Assembly (NCBI RefSeq): GCF_900142565.1
Contig: NZ_FRBH01000007.1
Span: 241,185 to 305,184, forward strand
Reading direction: 5' to 3'
Length of the DNA: 64,000 bases
Source of the DNA: Chishuiella changwenlii
GTDB lineage: Bacteria; Bacteroidota; Bacteroidia; Flavobacteriales; Weeksellaceae
Shown here: piece after piece, positions 34,624 to 43,594 of the stretch
Numbering within the stretch: the stretch's first letter is position 1
Layout: every line of letters starts with the position of its first letter
Notes under the pieces: generated by a model
Databases searched by the model: none
Seen by the model: the letters and a program-made list of their open reading frames with translations, nothing else
Told to the model about the DNA's origin: nothing
Translations under genes and position numbers: made by a program

Positions 34624-34656
34624 AAAAAAGGTTATCAATTTTGATAACCTTTTTTG
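34624..34656. terminator. Bidirectional terminator between the usher-like gene and secreted-protein copy A
   Basis: Stem AAAAAAGGTTATCAA with its complement around TT, a T-run on each strand. Confidence 0.85.
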
Positions 34657-34676
34657 TGTAAAAATATATTGTATGT

Positions 34677-35105
34677 TTATGGACAAATCTCCATCTCTAA
34701 ATCAAGATCCCAATGGCACTCTCCTGGATCTTCGGGCATAGGTCCTGGACCAGTTGTACAAATTACAGGTCCTGTACCATCTGCATTGTAATCACAATTT
34801 GTAATTGTTGGTGGAGGTGTTGCAGCGCCTCCGCACATTCCAGTAGGAATTCTTGTTTCAACTCTTTTACACCTACCAGTATCAGGGTCATGAGAATAAA
34901 CTATGTATGCAGTATAGCATTCTTCTAACCATATCTGTTCAATTCCACATATAGTGGGGTCATTATTTTCTTCTTCAATCATTATAATACTGCTGTAATT
35001 TAAATTTAGTTTTTGATAAAAATCAAGGATTGATGTGTTGAAATTTTCTTTAGAAAAACCAAATGTTGACAGAAGTAGTGCCGTCAATAATAAAATCTTT
35101 TTCAT
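34677..35105 (-). CDS. Secreted eight-cysteine protein, copy A
   Basis: No family recognised. The 142-residue protein has a signal peptide to about residue 18 (TFGFS/KE) and eight cysteines in the mature part. The C-terminal half is Pro/Gly-rich (PPPTITNCDYNADGTGPVIC, GECHWDLDLEMEICP). An even number of cysteines suggests four disulfides and an extracellular location. It is a tandem paralogue of the gene at 35266: residues 1-40 and the last 45 are nearly identical, while the middle (about 45-95) differs widely but keeps the cysteines. It is convergent with the pilus-like operon; no functional link is demonstrated. Confidence 0.75.
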   Translation of the reverse strand: MKKILLLTALLLSTFGFSKENFNTSILDFYQKLNLNYSSIIMIEEENNDPTICGIEQIWLEECYTAYIVYSHDPDTGRCKRVETRIPTGMCGGAATPPPTITNCDYNADGTGPVICTTGPGPMPEDPGECHWDLDLEMEICP

Positions 35106-35212
35106 ATTTATAATTTATGTGTTATTTTCTCTAATCTAAATCATAAAATTTTTAAAGTCAAAAAATAAATGTTAAATAATCAATAATGATTAAAAGTAAT
35201 ATAATGAAATAC

Positions 35213-35244
35213 AAAAAAGGTTATCAATTTTGATAACCTTTTTT
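35213..35244 (-). terminator. Terminator of secreted-protein copy B
   Basis: Same perfect hairpin as at 34624 (AAAAAAGGTTATCAA and complement), duplicated with the gene unit. Confidence 0.8.
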
Positions 35245-35265
35245 GTATAAAAATATATTGTATGT

Positions 35266-35703
35266 TTATGGACAAATCTCCATCTCTAAATCAAGATCCC
35301 AATGACACTCTCCTGGATCTTCGGGCATAGGTCCTGAAACAGTTGTGCAAATTACAGGTCCTGTGCCATCTGCATTGTAATCACAGTTTGTAATTGTTGG
35401 TGGAGGTACAGCGGCACCTCCAGTGCAATTTCCATTAGGAGTTCTTATTTCAACTCTTCTGCATGAACCTTCTGTACCATTTTCTATGAATGAATACGTG
35501 ATATGAACAGTATAACAATACTCTTCCCATATTTGTTCTATACCACATCTAGTTTCGTCATTATTTACTTCTTCAATAATTATAATACTACTGTAATTTA
35601 AATTCAATTTTTGATGAAAATCAAGGATTGATGTGTTGAAATTTTCTTTAGAAAAACCAAATGTTGACAGAAGTAGTGTCGTCAATAATAAAATTTTTTT
35701 CAT
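35266..35703 (-). CDS. Secreted eight-cysteine protein, copy B
   Basis: Paralogue of copy A, 145 residues, three longer. The signal peptide is almost the same (MKKILLLTTLLLSTFGFS) and the C-terminal block GPMPEDPGECHWDLDLEMEI is identical. Eight cysteines are conserved in order. The central region differs by many substitutions and indels (RCGIEQIWEEYCYTVHITYS versus the copy A equivalent, then GSCRRVE for GRCKRVE). Function unknown; candidates are a surface adhesin accessory, a protease inhibitor-like fold or a secreted antagonist. Each copy has its own upstream region and terminator, so expression may be independent. Confidence 0.75.
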   Translation of the reverse strand: MKKILLLTTLLLSTFGFSKENFNTSILDFHQKLNLNYSSIIIIEEVNNDETRCGIEQIWEEYCYTVHITYSFIENGTEGSCRRVEIRTPNGNCTGGAAVPPPTITNCDYNADGTGPVICTTVSGPMPEDPGECHWDLDLEMEICP

Positions 35704-35810
35704 ATTTATAATTTATGTGTTATTTTCTCTAATCTAAATCATAAAATTTTAAAAGTCAAAAAATAAATGTTAAATAATCAATAATGATTAAAAGTAATAT
35801 AATGAAAAAC

Positions 35811-35847
35811 AAAAAAGAGGTTATCAATTTTGATAACCTCTTTTTTG
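35811..35847 (-). terminator. Third copy of the duplicated hairpin, terminator for the mvaD operon
   Basis: AAAAAAGAGGTTATCAA with its complement and a T-run. It carries an extra GA/TC pair relative to the other two copies, and could stop transcription coming from mvaD. Confidence 0.7.
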
Positions 35848-35922
35848 TGTATATTGAAGTTGTTTAAACTAATTATATTACTCTATAATTTTCAATTATA
35901 ATCTTGTTTTTACTACAATCTG

Positions 35923-35985
35923 TAATGTTGAGCTTGTCGAAACATTTATTTAATTCTTTACTATTCTTCAACGGGCTCAGAATGT
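35923..35985. repeat. REP-like inverted element
   Basis: TAATGTTGAGCTTGTCGAA and, 30 or so bases on, TTCAACGGGCTCAGAATG form an imperfect inverted repeat. The core (GAGCTTGTCGAA / GGGCTCAG) resembles dispersed intergenic repeats known in many bacterial genomes. Only one copy occurs in this window. Confidence 0.5.
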
Positions 35986-36001
35986 TTATATAACTTCATT
36001 T

Positions 36002-37069
36002 CTAGAAAGTAACTTTATCTTCTATATAGTTCCCGTTTTGACAGAATTTTTTCAATTCATTTTCTATAAAAACTTCGATAGCTTCTGCATCTATTGCTGG
36101 ATATAACAAATGCACATTTGCACCAGCATCTAATGTAAAGTATAATTGCTTTCCTGTTTCTCTACGGAACTCCCAAAGTTTTTCTAAGGCAGCAACTGTA
36201 TTTGGTTTCATAAGTATAAATGCAGGATTGGACATCATCATCATGGCATGTAATGTCAACGCTTCATGTTCTACTAATTCACCAAATGCTTTTACATCTC
36301 CGTTTTTTAGAATTGGGATTAATGTTTTTAAATTATCGTTTGCCTCTATGAATCTTTGTTCAGCATAAGGATGACCATTCATTAAATTATGACCAACTGT
36401 AGAAGAAACAGATTTCTGACCTTCGTGAATTAACAAAATAGTGTCATGAAATGTTTTAAAAACTTCATGAATTTCATTGTCTGGAAATTTTGTTCCATAT
36501 AAATCAGAACTTCCCTCTATAAAATTATTTTCACCCCATTCAACCAAACCTTTATAAACAGAACGACAAGCACTTCCAGAACCTAATCGAGCTAAGAAAG
36601 ATGCTTTTTGTAATAACTCATCTTCTGTTAAGTTAGCACCAAGTATATTTTCTATTTGAACCAAGCATAATGCCATTGCTGACATTCCTGATGCAGAAGA
36701 TGCTATTCCAGAACTGTGTGGAAATGAATTATGTGTGTGAACTTCAAATTTATAATGTTTTAAGAAAGGAATATAAGCAGTTATTCTTTCGAAAAAAGTA
36801 ATGATTTTTGGTGTAAAACTTTCTTTTAATTCCCCTTCAAGATAAACTTCAACATCAAATTCTTCGGATGTTTTTGGAGAAAATTTTAGTTCAGTTTCTG
36901 TATAGCTATTAGTTAATGTGTAACTAATAGAACTATTAGTTGGAATTTGATTTTTCTTTTTTCCCCAATATTTTATTAATGCAATATTAGAAGGACTTTT
37001 GGCATTTACGCTTCCTTTTTCTAGAGAAAAAGCGTTTGTAGAAAGTTTTGATATGAATTGTTGTTCCAT
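36002..37069 (-). CDS. mvaD: Diphosphomevalonate decarboxylase
   Basis: Converts mevalonate-5-diphosphate to isopentenyl diphosphate in the mevalonate pathway. The 355-residue GHMP-fold protein has the family N-terminal SPSNIALIKYWGKK. The ATP-binding loop is SFPHSSGIASSASGMSAMAL and the catalytic Arg region SGSACRSVYKGLVEW. A C-terminal FTLDAGANVHLLYP completes it. It is the last gene of a corA/epimerase/mvaD operon (14 bases after the epimerase). Presence implies a mevalonate rather than a MEP route. The C-terminus lies near the REP-like element. Confidence 0.95.
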   Translation of the reverse strand: MEQQFISKLSTNAFSLEKGSVNAKSPSNIALIKYWGKKKNQIPTNSSISYTLTNSYTETELKFSPKTSEEFDVEVYLEGELKESFTPKIITFFERITAYIPFLKHYKFEVHTHNSFPHSSGIASSASGMSAMALCLVQIENILGANLTEDELLQKASFLARLGSGSACRSVYKGLVEWGENNFIEGSSDLYGTKFPDNEIHEVFKTFHDTILLIHEGQKSVSSTVGHNLMNGHPYAEQRFIEANDNLKTLIPILKNGDVKAFGELVEHEALTLHAMMMMSNPAFILMKPNTVAALEKLWEFRRETGKQLYFTLDAGANVHLLYPAIDAEAIEVFIENELKKFCQNGNYIEDKVTF

Positions 37070-37083
37070 AAAACAAAAGTAAA

Positions 37084-38085
37084 CTATTTTGTAGAAATCA
37101 ATTTTTGATAATTTGAATAATGATAATTTATAGCTTCTTCAATCGGAATAAAAGAATAATCTAATGTTTTACATATTTTAGAATTATCATATTTAATTTT
37201 AGTTGTTAAAGAATAATAAGTAGCCTTTGTAAGATATTTTCCTCCAAAAATTCTAGAGATGGATGAAAAGATTTTAATCGCTTTTAAAGTAGAATTAGAA
37301 ATTAATTTTATTTCAGCATTATTTTTTTTAGCAACATAATTCAGAGCATCCTTATATGATCTGTTTTCTGCAATTAAAATAAATTTTTGATTATAAATTT
37401 TCTGTTGAACCAATTCTAATAAAACTTTCACAACGTCGCGAACATCAACAAAAGCTGTTCCGCCAGATGGAGCATATTTACTGATGATAGAATTTTGATC
37501 AAATAATTTTTCACTTGCTCTTCTCCCATTTATAGAACCAATTATAACTCCAGGATTTACAATAATAACATTTATTCCTTCTTGCGAAGCTCTCCATACT
37601 TCCATCTCGGCTCTAAATTTAGAAATGGCATAAGAAGAATGTGTAAGACTATTGTTCCAAGCAGAAAGCTCGTCAATTTTTTTTGTAACAGGATTTAAAT
37701 CGTCCATTGCAGCAATAGAACTAACAAAGAAAAACTCTTTTACTTTAGAATCTATTGCTTCATTCACTAAAGCTTCGGTTCCTAAAATATTAGTTTCAAA
37801 AATTTCATCGTCATCTTTTTTATCAAAAGAAACAAATGCAGCTGTATGATAAATAGTTTTAATGTCTTTTAATAAATCTGGAAGTTTTGTAATATCCGAT
37901 AAATCGCCATCTACCCAAGTGATATATTTATAAAATTCGGTAGCATTTTGATCTGCGAAAAATCTTTCAATACTTTTTATATCAGAAGTATGTCGTTTTA
38001 ATGCACGAATTGGCTGTTGTTTTCTTGCTAATTCAACTAATAAATGACTACCAACTAATCCTGTTCCACCTGTTACGAAAATCAT
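37084..38085 (-). CDS. NAD-dependent epimerase/dehydratase family protein
   Basis: An extended-SDR protein of 333 residues. It begins MIFVTGGTGLVGSHL, with the TGxxGxxG nucleotide-binding motif, and carries DLSD near residue 65, HTAAFVSF, and the active-site pair YAISKF. ATG 38085 is chosen because the longer frame runs back into corA. The substrate could be a nucleotide sugar, dihydroflavonol-like compound or sterol-like alcohol; it resembles the NAD-dependent epimerases common in Bacteroidota. It lies 5 bases after corA and 14 before mvaD, in one operon. Confidence 0.88.
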   Translation of the reverse strand: MIFVTGGTGLVGSHLLVELARKQQPIRALKRHTSDIKSIERFFADQNATEFYKYITWVDGDLSDITKLPDLLKDIKTIYHTAAFVSFDKKDDDEIFETNILGTEALVNEAIDSKVKEFFFVSSIAAMDDLNPVTKKIDELSAWNNSLTHSSYAISKFRAEMEVWRASQEGINVIIVNPGVIIGSINGRRASEKLFDQNSIISKYAPSGGTAFVDVRDVVKVLLELVQQKIYNQKFILIAENRSYKDALNYVAKKNNAEIKLISNSTLKAIKIFSSISRIFGGKYLTKATYYSLTTKIKYDNSKICKTLDYSFIPIEEAINYHYSNYQKLISTK

Positions 38086-38090
38086 CTTGT

Positions 38091-38999
38091 TTATAAGTAT
38101 TTCTTTTTCTTGAACCAAAAGTAAATAAAAAATACCACTATTAACATAACAAGTAAACAAATAGGGTAACTCCATTTGTATGCTAGTTCTGGCATAAAAT
38201 CGAAATTCATTCCATAAATACCAGCGATAAATGTAAGTGGTAAGAAAAATGCAGAAAAAATGGTAAGTGTCTGCATAATTTCATTCGATTTTTGTCCATT
38301 CATGGAAAGGTAAACAGAAAGTAAATTTTGTACATCGTCCACAATTTGAGAATGCAGATGAAGCATTTTTACATTTTCTTCATACAAATCCTGAGAAGAG
38401 CTTGTTCTTTTATTATCTAATCTATATTCTTTAAGTGCTTCTAAAGTATAATCTAATATTTTTTTACATGCAGTTGCTTCACGTTTTATTTTATAAAGTG
38501 TAGGAATTTTAATTTTTCTTAAATCTCCTGTAAAAATTAAATGTTCTAATTGATCAACTTCTTCGTCCATTTTGTTAGCAGGTTCTTCGTAAGTTTTAAT
38601 TGTTTCAGAAATTATTCTGTACAATATCCCTTTCGAGGTTACTTTTTCAGGATCTAATTTTGATAGATATTTTCGTTGAATTAAATCAAAAATATCTGTT
38701 TCCTTCTGATGAACAGTTATAATATAATTTGGGCCGAGATAAATACTGATTTTATGACTAAATTCTCTAACCGTATTTTTTAATGTACGATGCTCTTTAT
38801 CAAAAAAGCGTACCAATAAAAAAGATGAAGTACTTTCATCAGATTCATATTTAGGCAAATGCCCTGGCTCTAAACTATCTTCAATTGTTAATTTCTGAAA
38901 TGAATAGGTTACTGCTATTTTATCTAATTCTTGTTTTGTTGGATTCTGTAAATTAATCCATTTAAACTGTTTATTCTCAAAAAATATTTGCTGACTCAT
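38091..38999 (-). CDS. corA: CorA family magnesium/cobalt transporter
   Basis: A 302-residue ion channel. A long cytoplasmic alpha/beta funnel domain (1-235) is followed by two C-terminal membrane helices (about 240-262 and 274-296). The first ends in the diagnostic pore motif YGMNF, the second in a basic tail KKKKYL that controls gating. It is the first gene of the corA-epimerase-mvaD operon. Its promoter region contains an 18-bp palindrome (39018-39035) shared with the divergent susC gene. Confidence 0.95.
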   Translation of the reverse strand: MSQQIFFENKQFKWINLQNPTKQELDKIAVTYSFQKLTIEDSLEPGHLPKYESDESTSSFLLVRFFDKEHRTLKNTVREFSHKISIYLGPNYIITVHQKETDIFDLIQRKYLSKLDPEKVTSKGILYRIISETIKTYEEPANKMDEEVDQLEHLIFTGDLRKIKIPTLYKIKREATACKKILDYTLEALKEYRLDNKRTSSSQDLYEENVKMLHLHSQIVDDVQNLLSVYLSMNGQKSNEIMQTLTIFSAFFLPLTFIAGIYGMNFDFMPELAYKWSYPICLLVMLIVVFFIYFWFKKKKYL

Positions 39000-39017
39000 A
39001 ATATTCTCTTAATAAAT

Positions 39018-39035
39018 ACTTAATAATTATTAAGT
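39018..39035. promoter_or_regulatory. 18-bp perfect palindrome in the corA/susC intergenic region
   Basis: ACTTAATAA followed directly by its complement. It begins 18 bases upstream of the corA ATG, where an operator or short hairpin leader would lie. The sequence is all A/T except two positions, so a chance origin is possible. Confidence 0.35.
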
Positions 39036-39176
39036 TAAATTTTTGAAATAAAGATAAATAAAAGTTTAAATAATTATAAATAAATAAATATGTAAAAAAA
39101 ATGTTACCAAAATGAAAAAAAATATAAAAAAATGTTAAAAATAATATTTATCATTGCAGTATAATAAAATTGATAC

Positions 39177-41918
39177 ATGAGAAAAAAATTAACTTCTTTA
39201 AGCTTGTTGGCTTTTCTAGGGTTAGGTACGTTAGTATTTGCTCAAACAAAAGGAACAGTGAATGATGAGAATGGTTTTCCGGAAGCTGATGTTGAGGTAA
39301 CAGTAAAGGGTACTAACAAAACAGTGTTCACGGATGAAAACGGTAGTTTTGATATTGATGCTAAAGTAGGAGACGTTTTAGTGATCAATGGAACAGAATA
39401 TATCGTAGCTAGTAATAATTTAGGTGTTTTAAAACCTAAGAAAACTGAAATCGTAGATTTAGCAGAAACAGTTGTAACTGCTTTTGGTGTTCAAAAGAAA
39501 GAGACTGTAGTTGGTTCTGAATATAGTAGAGTTGGTGCAGGAGATTATTATGTTGCAACATGGGAATCTATGCGTAATGGAAGATTAGCAACTAATCCAA
39601 CTGAAGGTTTAGCTGCGGCGAATGCTTACGCATCTAATAATTTTATAACTAACAATTTAGTTAATAATATTTACGGAGTTCCAAATAATCAAGTTGTAGT
39701 TGATGGGCAGTTAACAACTTCTCCAATGTTATACAACGATTTCAATTGGCAAGATTATATTACACGTACTGGATCTTTTCAAAAATATGATGTAGATTAT
39801 TCAGGTGCTACTGATAATACATCTTATTTTGCAGGTTTCGGTTATACTAAAGAAACAGGATATGTTATAAAATCTGATTTCGAACGTTATTCAGCAAGAG
39901 CTAGTGTTGATACACAAGTAACAGACTGGTTAAAAATGGGTACAAATTTATCAGGGTCTTTAGTTAAATCTAATCAAGCTAATGATAGTGGTGATTCATC
40001 TTTTGTTAATCCATTCTATGCTACAAGAGCAATGGGGCCTATCTATTCTCCTTTCTTGTACGATGCAAATGGGCAAAGAGTATATGACACAGAAGGAAAT
40101 CCAGCTTACGATGGTAATGTTTCTAGAGGTAGAGGATCTTCAGCAAGTGCTGGACGAAATGTATTGCAAGAGACATTATTAAATAATAATTTACAAAATA
40201 CAAACTCGATTAATTCAAGATTTTTTGCTGAGTTTAAATTATTACCAGGATTAACGTTTACAACTAATTTAGGATACGATGTAAGAAATTATAATCTTAA
40301 GTTTTATGGTAATAAAGTAATTGGGGATGCTATTGGAACAGCAGCTTTAGCGGTTACTACTAACAGATATACGACTGTAACTTGGAATCAAGTTATGAAA
40401 TACCAAAAATCATTTGGTCAACATAATTTCGATGCATTAGTAGGACATGAGTCATTTAGTTACCAAAGAGATTATACATATACAAGAAAAATAGGTGAAG
40501 CTGTTTCAGGTGTTTATGAATTAGTTAACTTTTTAACGCCAACTTCTACTACTGGATACAATCAAATAGTTAGAAAAGAAGGATATTTTGCTCGTGTAAA
40601 TTATGATTTTGCAAGTAAATATTTATTATCTGCGTCTATTCGCCAAGATCAATCGTCTCGTTTTGCACCACAAAGCAATAAAGGTATATTTTGGTCTGCA
40701 GGTGCAGGATGGAATCTTCATAAAGAAGGATTCTTAAAAGGATCTTCAGTTGTAAATGAATTGAAATTAAGAGCGTCTTATGGACAAGTAGGTAATGATG
40801 GGGGAATCTCAGCAGAACCTGGTTTTCAAACAGATCTTGATTTATATTCTTTAGGTTACAACAATGGAACTGAATCTGGTGTATTATTAGGGCAATTAGG
40901 AAATCCTGATTTAACATGGGAATCTAAGAATCAACTTGATTTAGGTCTTGATTTTGCTTTCTTTAAAAGAAGAGTAACAGGATCTGTAGAATATTATTCA
41001 CAAGATATCGTGGATATGATTTTCCAAGTACCTACTCCAAATTCAGCTGGTGTACCAAATAATGCGATTTACGGGAACATTGGTAAAATGAGAAACAGTG
41101 GTTTAGAGATAGCATTAAATTTAGGAATTGTACGTAACGAAAAATTCTCTTGGGATTTAAGTGTTTTAGCATCAACTATTAAGAATGAGATTCTTAAGAT
41201 GCCAAAAGGTAAAGATGATGCAATTATAAATGGAACAAAAAGATTAGCTGAAGGACAATCTTTATATAGTTATTGGTTACGTCAATGGTATGGAGTAGAT
41301 TCATCTGATGGTGCGGCTTTATATATTCAAGATGATGCAAAAGCAGATGATGTAAGTACTAGAACTGTAAATGGAGTAAAAGTAACTACAAACCAAAATA
41401 ATGCATTAATGGCATACTCAGGGACATCAATTCCTGATGTATTTGGTAGTATCACAAATAATTTCAAGTTTGGAAACTTTGATGCTTCTGTGATGTTAAA
41501 CTATCAATTAGGAGGTCAAATATATGATAATAATTACTCTCTTTTAATGAGTACTTACCCACAAGGTCAAGCTATTCATACAGATATGTTAAGTGCGTGG
41601 AAGAATCCTGGAGATGTTACAAATGTTCCAATTATGAGTTCAGCTAATGTAACTGCAACTTCAATCGGTACTAACTCTCGTTGGTTAACAAAAGCAGATT
41701 ATTTATCAATAAGAAACGTTACGATTGGTTACAATTTTAACAAGAGAACGTTAGAAGCTGCAGGATTGAAAAATCTTAGAGTTTATGCATCTGGAGAAAA
41801 TTTATATTCTTGGACAGCGAGAAAAGGTTTAGAGCCAGGACAATCTTTCAATGGAACAACGACATATCGTTATACTCCATCTAGAACGGTAAGTGTAGGT
41901 TTAAATGTTTCATTCTAA
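39177..41918 (+). CDS. SusC/RagA-type outer-membrane protein lacking the TonB plug domain
   Basis: SusC forms the barrel of TonB-dependent nutrient importers, lidded by SusD. Here 913 residues carry a signal peptide, a CarboxypepD-regulatory-like domain (about 24-85) and the SusC motif ETVVTAFGVQKKE (97-109). At about residue 114-117 the sequence passes straight to YSRVGAGDYYVATWESMRNG, which in relatives follows the plug. The plug hallmarks are missing: LxGxVxGV, the IRIRG strand, PLYVVDGVP, the IYGSRGANGV segment and the first barrel strand. That is roughly 110-130 residues. The rest of the barrel is complete to the C-terminal Phe (VSVGLNVSF) and the frame is open. A susD gene follows. Confidence 0.88.
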   Translation: MRKKLTSLSLLAFLGLGTLVFAQTKGTVNDENGFPEADVEVTVKGTNKTVFTDENGSFDIDAKVGDVLVINGTEYIVASNNLGVLKPKKTEIVDLAETVVTAFGVQKKETVVGSEYSRVGAGDYYVATWESMRNGRLATNPTEGLAAANAYASNNFITNNLVNNIYGVPNNQVVVDGQLTTSPMLYNDFNWQDYITRTGSFQKYDVDYSGATDNTSYFAGFGYTKETGYVIKSDFERYSARASVDTQVTDWLKMGTNLSGSLVKSNQANDSGDSSFVNPFYATRAMGPIYSPFLYDANGQRVYDTEGNPAYDGNVSRGRGSSASAGRNVLQETLLNNNLQNTNSINSRFFAEFKLLPGLTFTTNLGYDVRNYNLKFYGNKVIGDAIGTAALAVTTNRYTTVTWNQVMKYQKSFGQHNFDALVGHESFSYQRDYTYTRKIGEAVSGVYELVNFLTPTSTTGYNQIVRKEGYFARVNYDFASKYLLSASIRQDQSSRFAPQSNKGIFWSAGAGWNLHKEGFLKGSSVVNELKLRASYGQVGNDGGISAEPGFQTDLDLYSLGYNNGTESGVLLGQLGNPDLTWESKNQLDLGLDFAFFKRRVTGSVEYYSQDIVDMIFQVPTPNSAGVPNNAIYGNIGKMRNSGLEIALNLGIVRNEKFSWDLSVLASTIKNEILKMPKGKDDAIINGTKRLAEGQSLYSYWLRQWYGVDSSDGAALYIQDDAKADDVSTRTVNGVKVTTNQNNALMAYSGTSIPDVFGSITNNFKFGNFDASVMLNYQLGGQIYDNNYSLLMSTYPQGQAIHTDMLSAWKNPGDVTNVPIMSSANVTATSIGTNSRWLTKADYLSIRNVTIGYNFNKRTLEAAGLKNLRVYASGENLYSWTARKGLEPGQSFNGTTTYRYTPSRTVSVGLNVSF

Positions 41919-41931
41919 AAAAAGAAATAAA

Positions 41932-43431
41932 ATGAAAAATATAAAATTATTAATATCAGGATTAGCAATAACAACATTGTTATTGACTTCATGTAACGAT
42001 GATTTCTTAGATACAAAATCAACGGAATCTGTAGATGCGCCTACTATATATTCTACATCGGATAACTTAATGGCTGCAATCAATGGTATGCATAGAAATA
42101 TGTATGTTAGACAAAATTCATCTCAAGGACAAAATGGATATACAGGTCAAATGATTATTTCTGATGTAATGGGAGAAGATTTAATCTTTCCTACTACTGG
42201 AAATGGATGGTTTAGAGATGAACTAAGATGGATTACACCAGGTTTAGTAACTTCAAGTACAGCATCATATCCATGGACGTTTTGGGCAGGAATGATAAGA
42301 AATGCAAATAACATTATTACTTATGGAGCTACAGCAACTGGAGATCAAATATTAAAGGATAAGGCTATTGGAGAAGCATATGCTTACAGAGCATTTTCTA
42401 ACTTTCAATTGGTGCAGTTATATGGAATAAGATATACAGCAGGGGGAAATAATTCTAATCTTGGTCCTGTTTTAAGAGAGGATCCAGCTGATATCTTACC
42501 AAAACAAAGAGCAACAGTTGAAGAAACTTATGCACTTATTTGGAGTGATTTGGATAAAGCACAAGCATTATTAACAGGTAAAACTGTTACAAATAAATCT
42601 CATTTTACATTAGCAAATGTGAAAGGTCTTAAGGCTCGTGTAGCATTAGTACAACAAGATTATGCGAAAGCTGCTCAATTTGCGAATGAGGCAAGAGCAA
42701 CATCATTAACGCCAAGTATTGCTTTAATGTCACAAACACAGTATAGAGCAGGTTTTAATGATTATACAAATCCAGAATGGATGTGGGGAGTTACAATTTT
42801 AGCAGATCAATCAGATTTCTTTGGTAATTTCCATGGTTATATGTCAAGAAACTATAATTCTTCACAGATTAGAACGGCACCAAAAGTAATGAGTACAAAA
42901 TTGTACAATGCTTTCCCTTCTACAGATGTTAGAGTACAAGTAGTAGATCCAACAGGTGCGCATACAGCTTTAGCTTTGCCATCTAACTACTCTAAGTTTC
43001 CTTACACATCTCAGAAATTCTTATCTGTAAGTCAATCAGTTTCTTTAGGAGATGTACCATTTATGCGTGCTGCAGAAATGTACTTAATAGAAGCAGAAGC
43101 TTTATATAGATTAGGTAGAGAAGCAGATTCTAAAACAGTTTTAACAACTTTAGTAAAAGCAAGAGATACATCTTTTACAGCGTTTACTACAACTGGAGAT
43201 GCTTATTACCAACAGATTTTATTAAACAGACGTTTAGAGTTATGGGGTGAAGGATTTAGATTTTATGATTTAAAACGTTTAAACCAAAAACTAGATCGTA
43301 CTGGTGCTAATCATAATGCTACTGTTATTAACAATGTTTATACAATTGAACCAACAGATGCAAGATGGCAATGGATGATTCCACAAGCAGAGATTAATGC
43401 TAATCCTTTGATTACGCAAAATCCTTCTTAA
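41932..43431 (+). CDS. RagB/SusD family nutrient-uptake lipoprotein
   Basis: A 499-residue surface lipoprotein: signal peptide with lipobox LLTSC, then DDFLDTKSTES, the usual SusD opening. An alpha-helical TPR-rich body follows. C-terminal motifs are RRLELWGEGFRFYDLKRLN and PIPQ-like MIPQAEINANP. It captures ligand above its SusC partner. ATG 41932 is used; the earlier in-frame start lies in the susC 3' end and precedes a complete signal peptide. No glycosidase, peptidase or sensor gene accompanies the pair, so the substrate is unknown. A terminator follows at 43471. Confidence 0.93.
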   Translation: MKNIKLLISGLAITTLLLTSCNDDFLDTKSTESVDAPTIYSTSDNLMAAINGMHRNMYVRQNSSQGQNGYTGQMIISDVMGEDLIFPTTGNGWFRDELRWITPGLVTSSTASYPWTFWAGMIRNANNIITYGATATGDQILKDKAIGEAYAYRAFSNFQLVQLYGIRYTAGGNNSNLGPVLREDPADILPKQRATVEETYALIWSDLDKAQALLTGKTVTNKSHFTLANVKGLKARVALVQQDYAKAAQFANEARATSLTPSIALMSQTQYRAGFNDYTNPEWMWGVTILADQSDFFGNFHGYMSRNYNSSQIRTAPKVMSTKLYNAFPSTDVRVQVVDPTGAHTALALPSNYSKFPYTSQKFLSVSQSVSLGDVPFMRAAEMYLIEAEALYRLGREADSKTVLTTLVKARDTSFTAFTTTGDAYYQQILLNRRLELWGEGFRFYDLKRLNQKLDRTGANHNATVINNVYTIEPTDARWQWMIPQAEINANPLITQNPS

Positions 43432-43470
43432 CATTTTAATATAATTTTATCCTCATATAATTATATGTCT

Positions 43471-43509
43471 AAATCAAGGTTTTCTTTTTAAAGGAAACCT
43501 TGATTTTTT
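43471..43509 (+). terminator. Terminator of the susCD operon
   Basis: AAATCAAGGTTTTC pairs with GAAACCTTGATTT (one bulge) and a T-run follows. Confidence 0.8.
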
Positions 43510-43594
43510 ATATACTATTTTAATGTTTCTATTTCAATTGAAAAATCTTAACTTTACCGCTCTTAAAAACGAATAAAAAAATATTTAAAATACT

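Larger units (their letters stand above)
34624..35810. repeat. Tandem duplication, two units of about 589 and 598 bp
   Basis: Unit A (34624-35212) and unit B (35213-35810) each contain, in plus-strand order, the same hairpin, a secreted-protein gene on the minus strand and its upstream region. The hairpins, signal-peptide codons, last 45 or so codons and upstream 100 bases are nearly identical. The middle of the gene has diverged. A third hairpin starts at 35811. Confidence 0.92.

Noticed and set aside
34677..35703. Duplicated secreted proteins as cargo of the C39 exporter
   Set aside because: They start with Sec-type signal peptides (MKKILLLT..STFGFS), not double-glycine leaders, and are 25 kb from the exporter.
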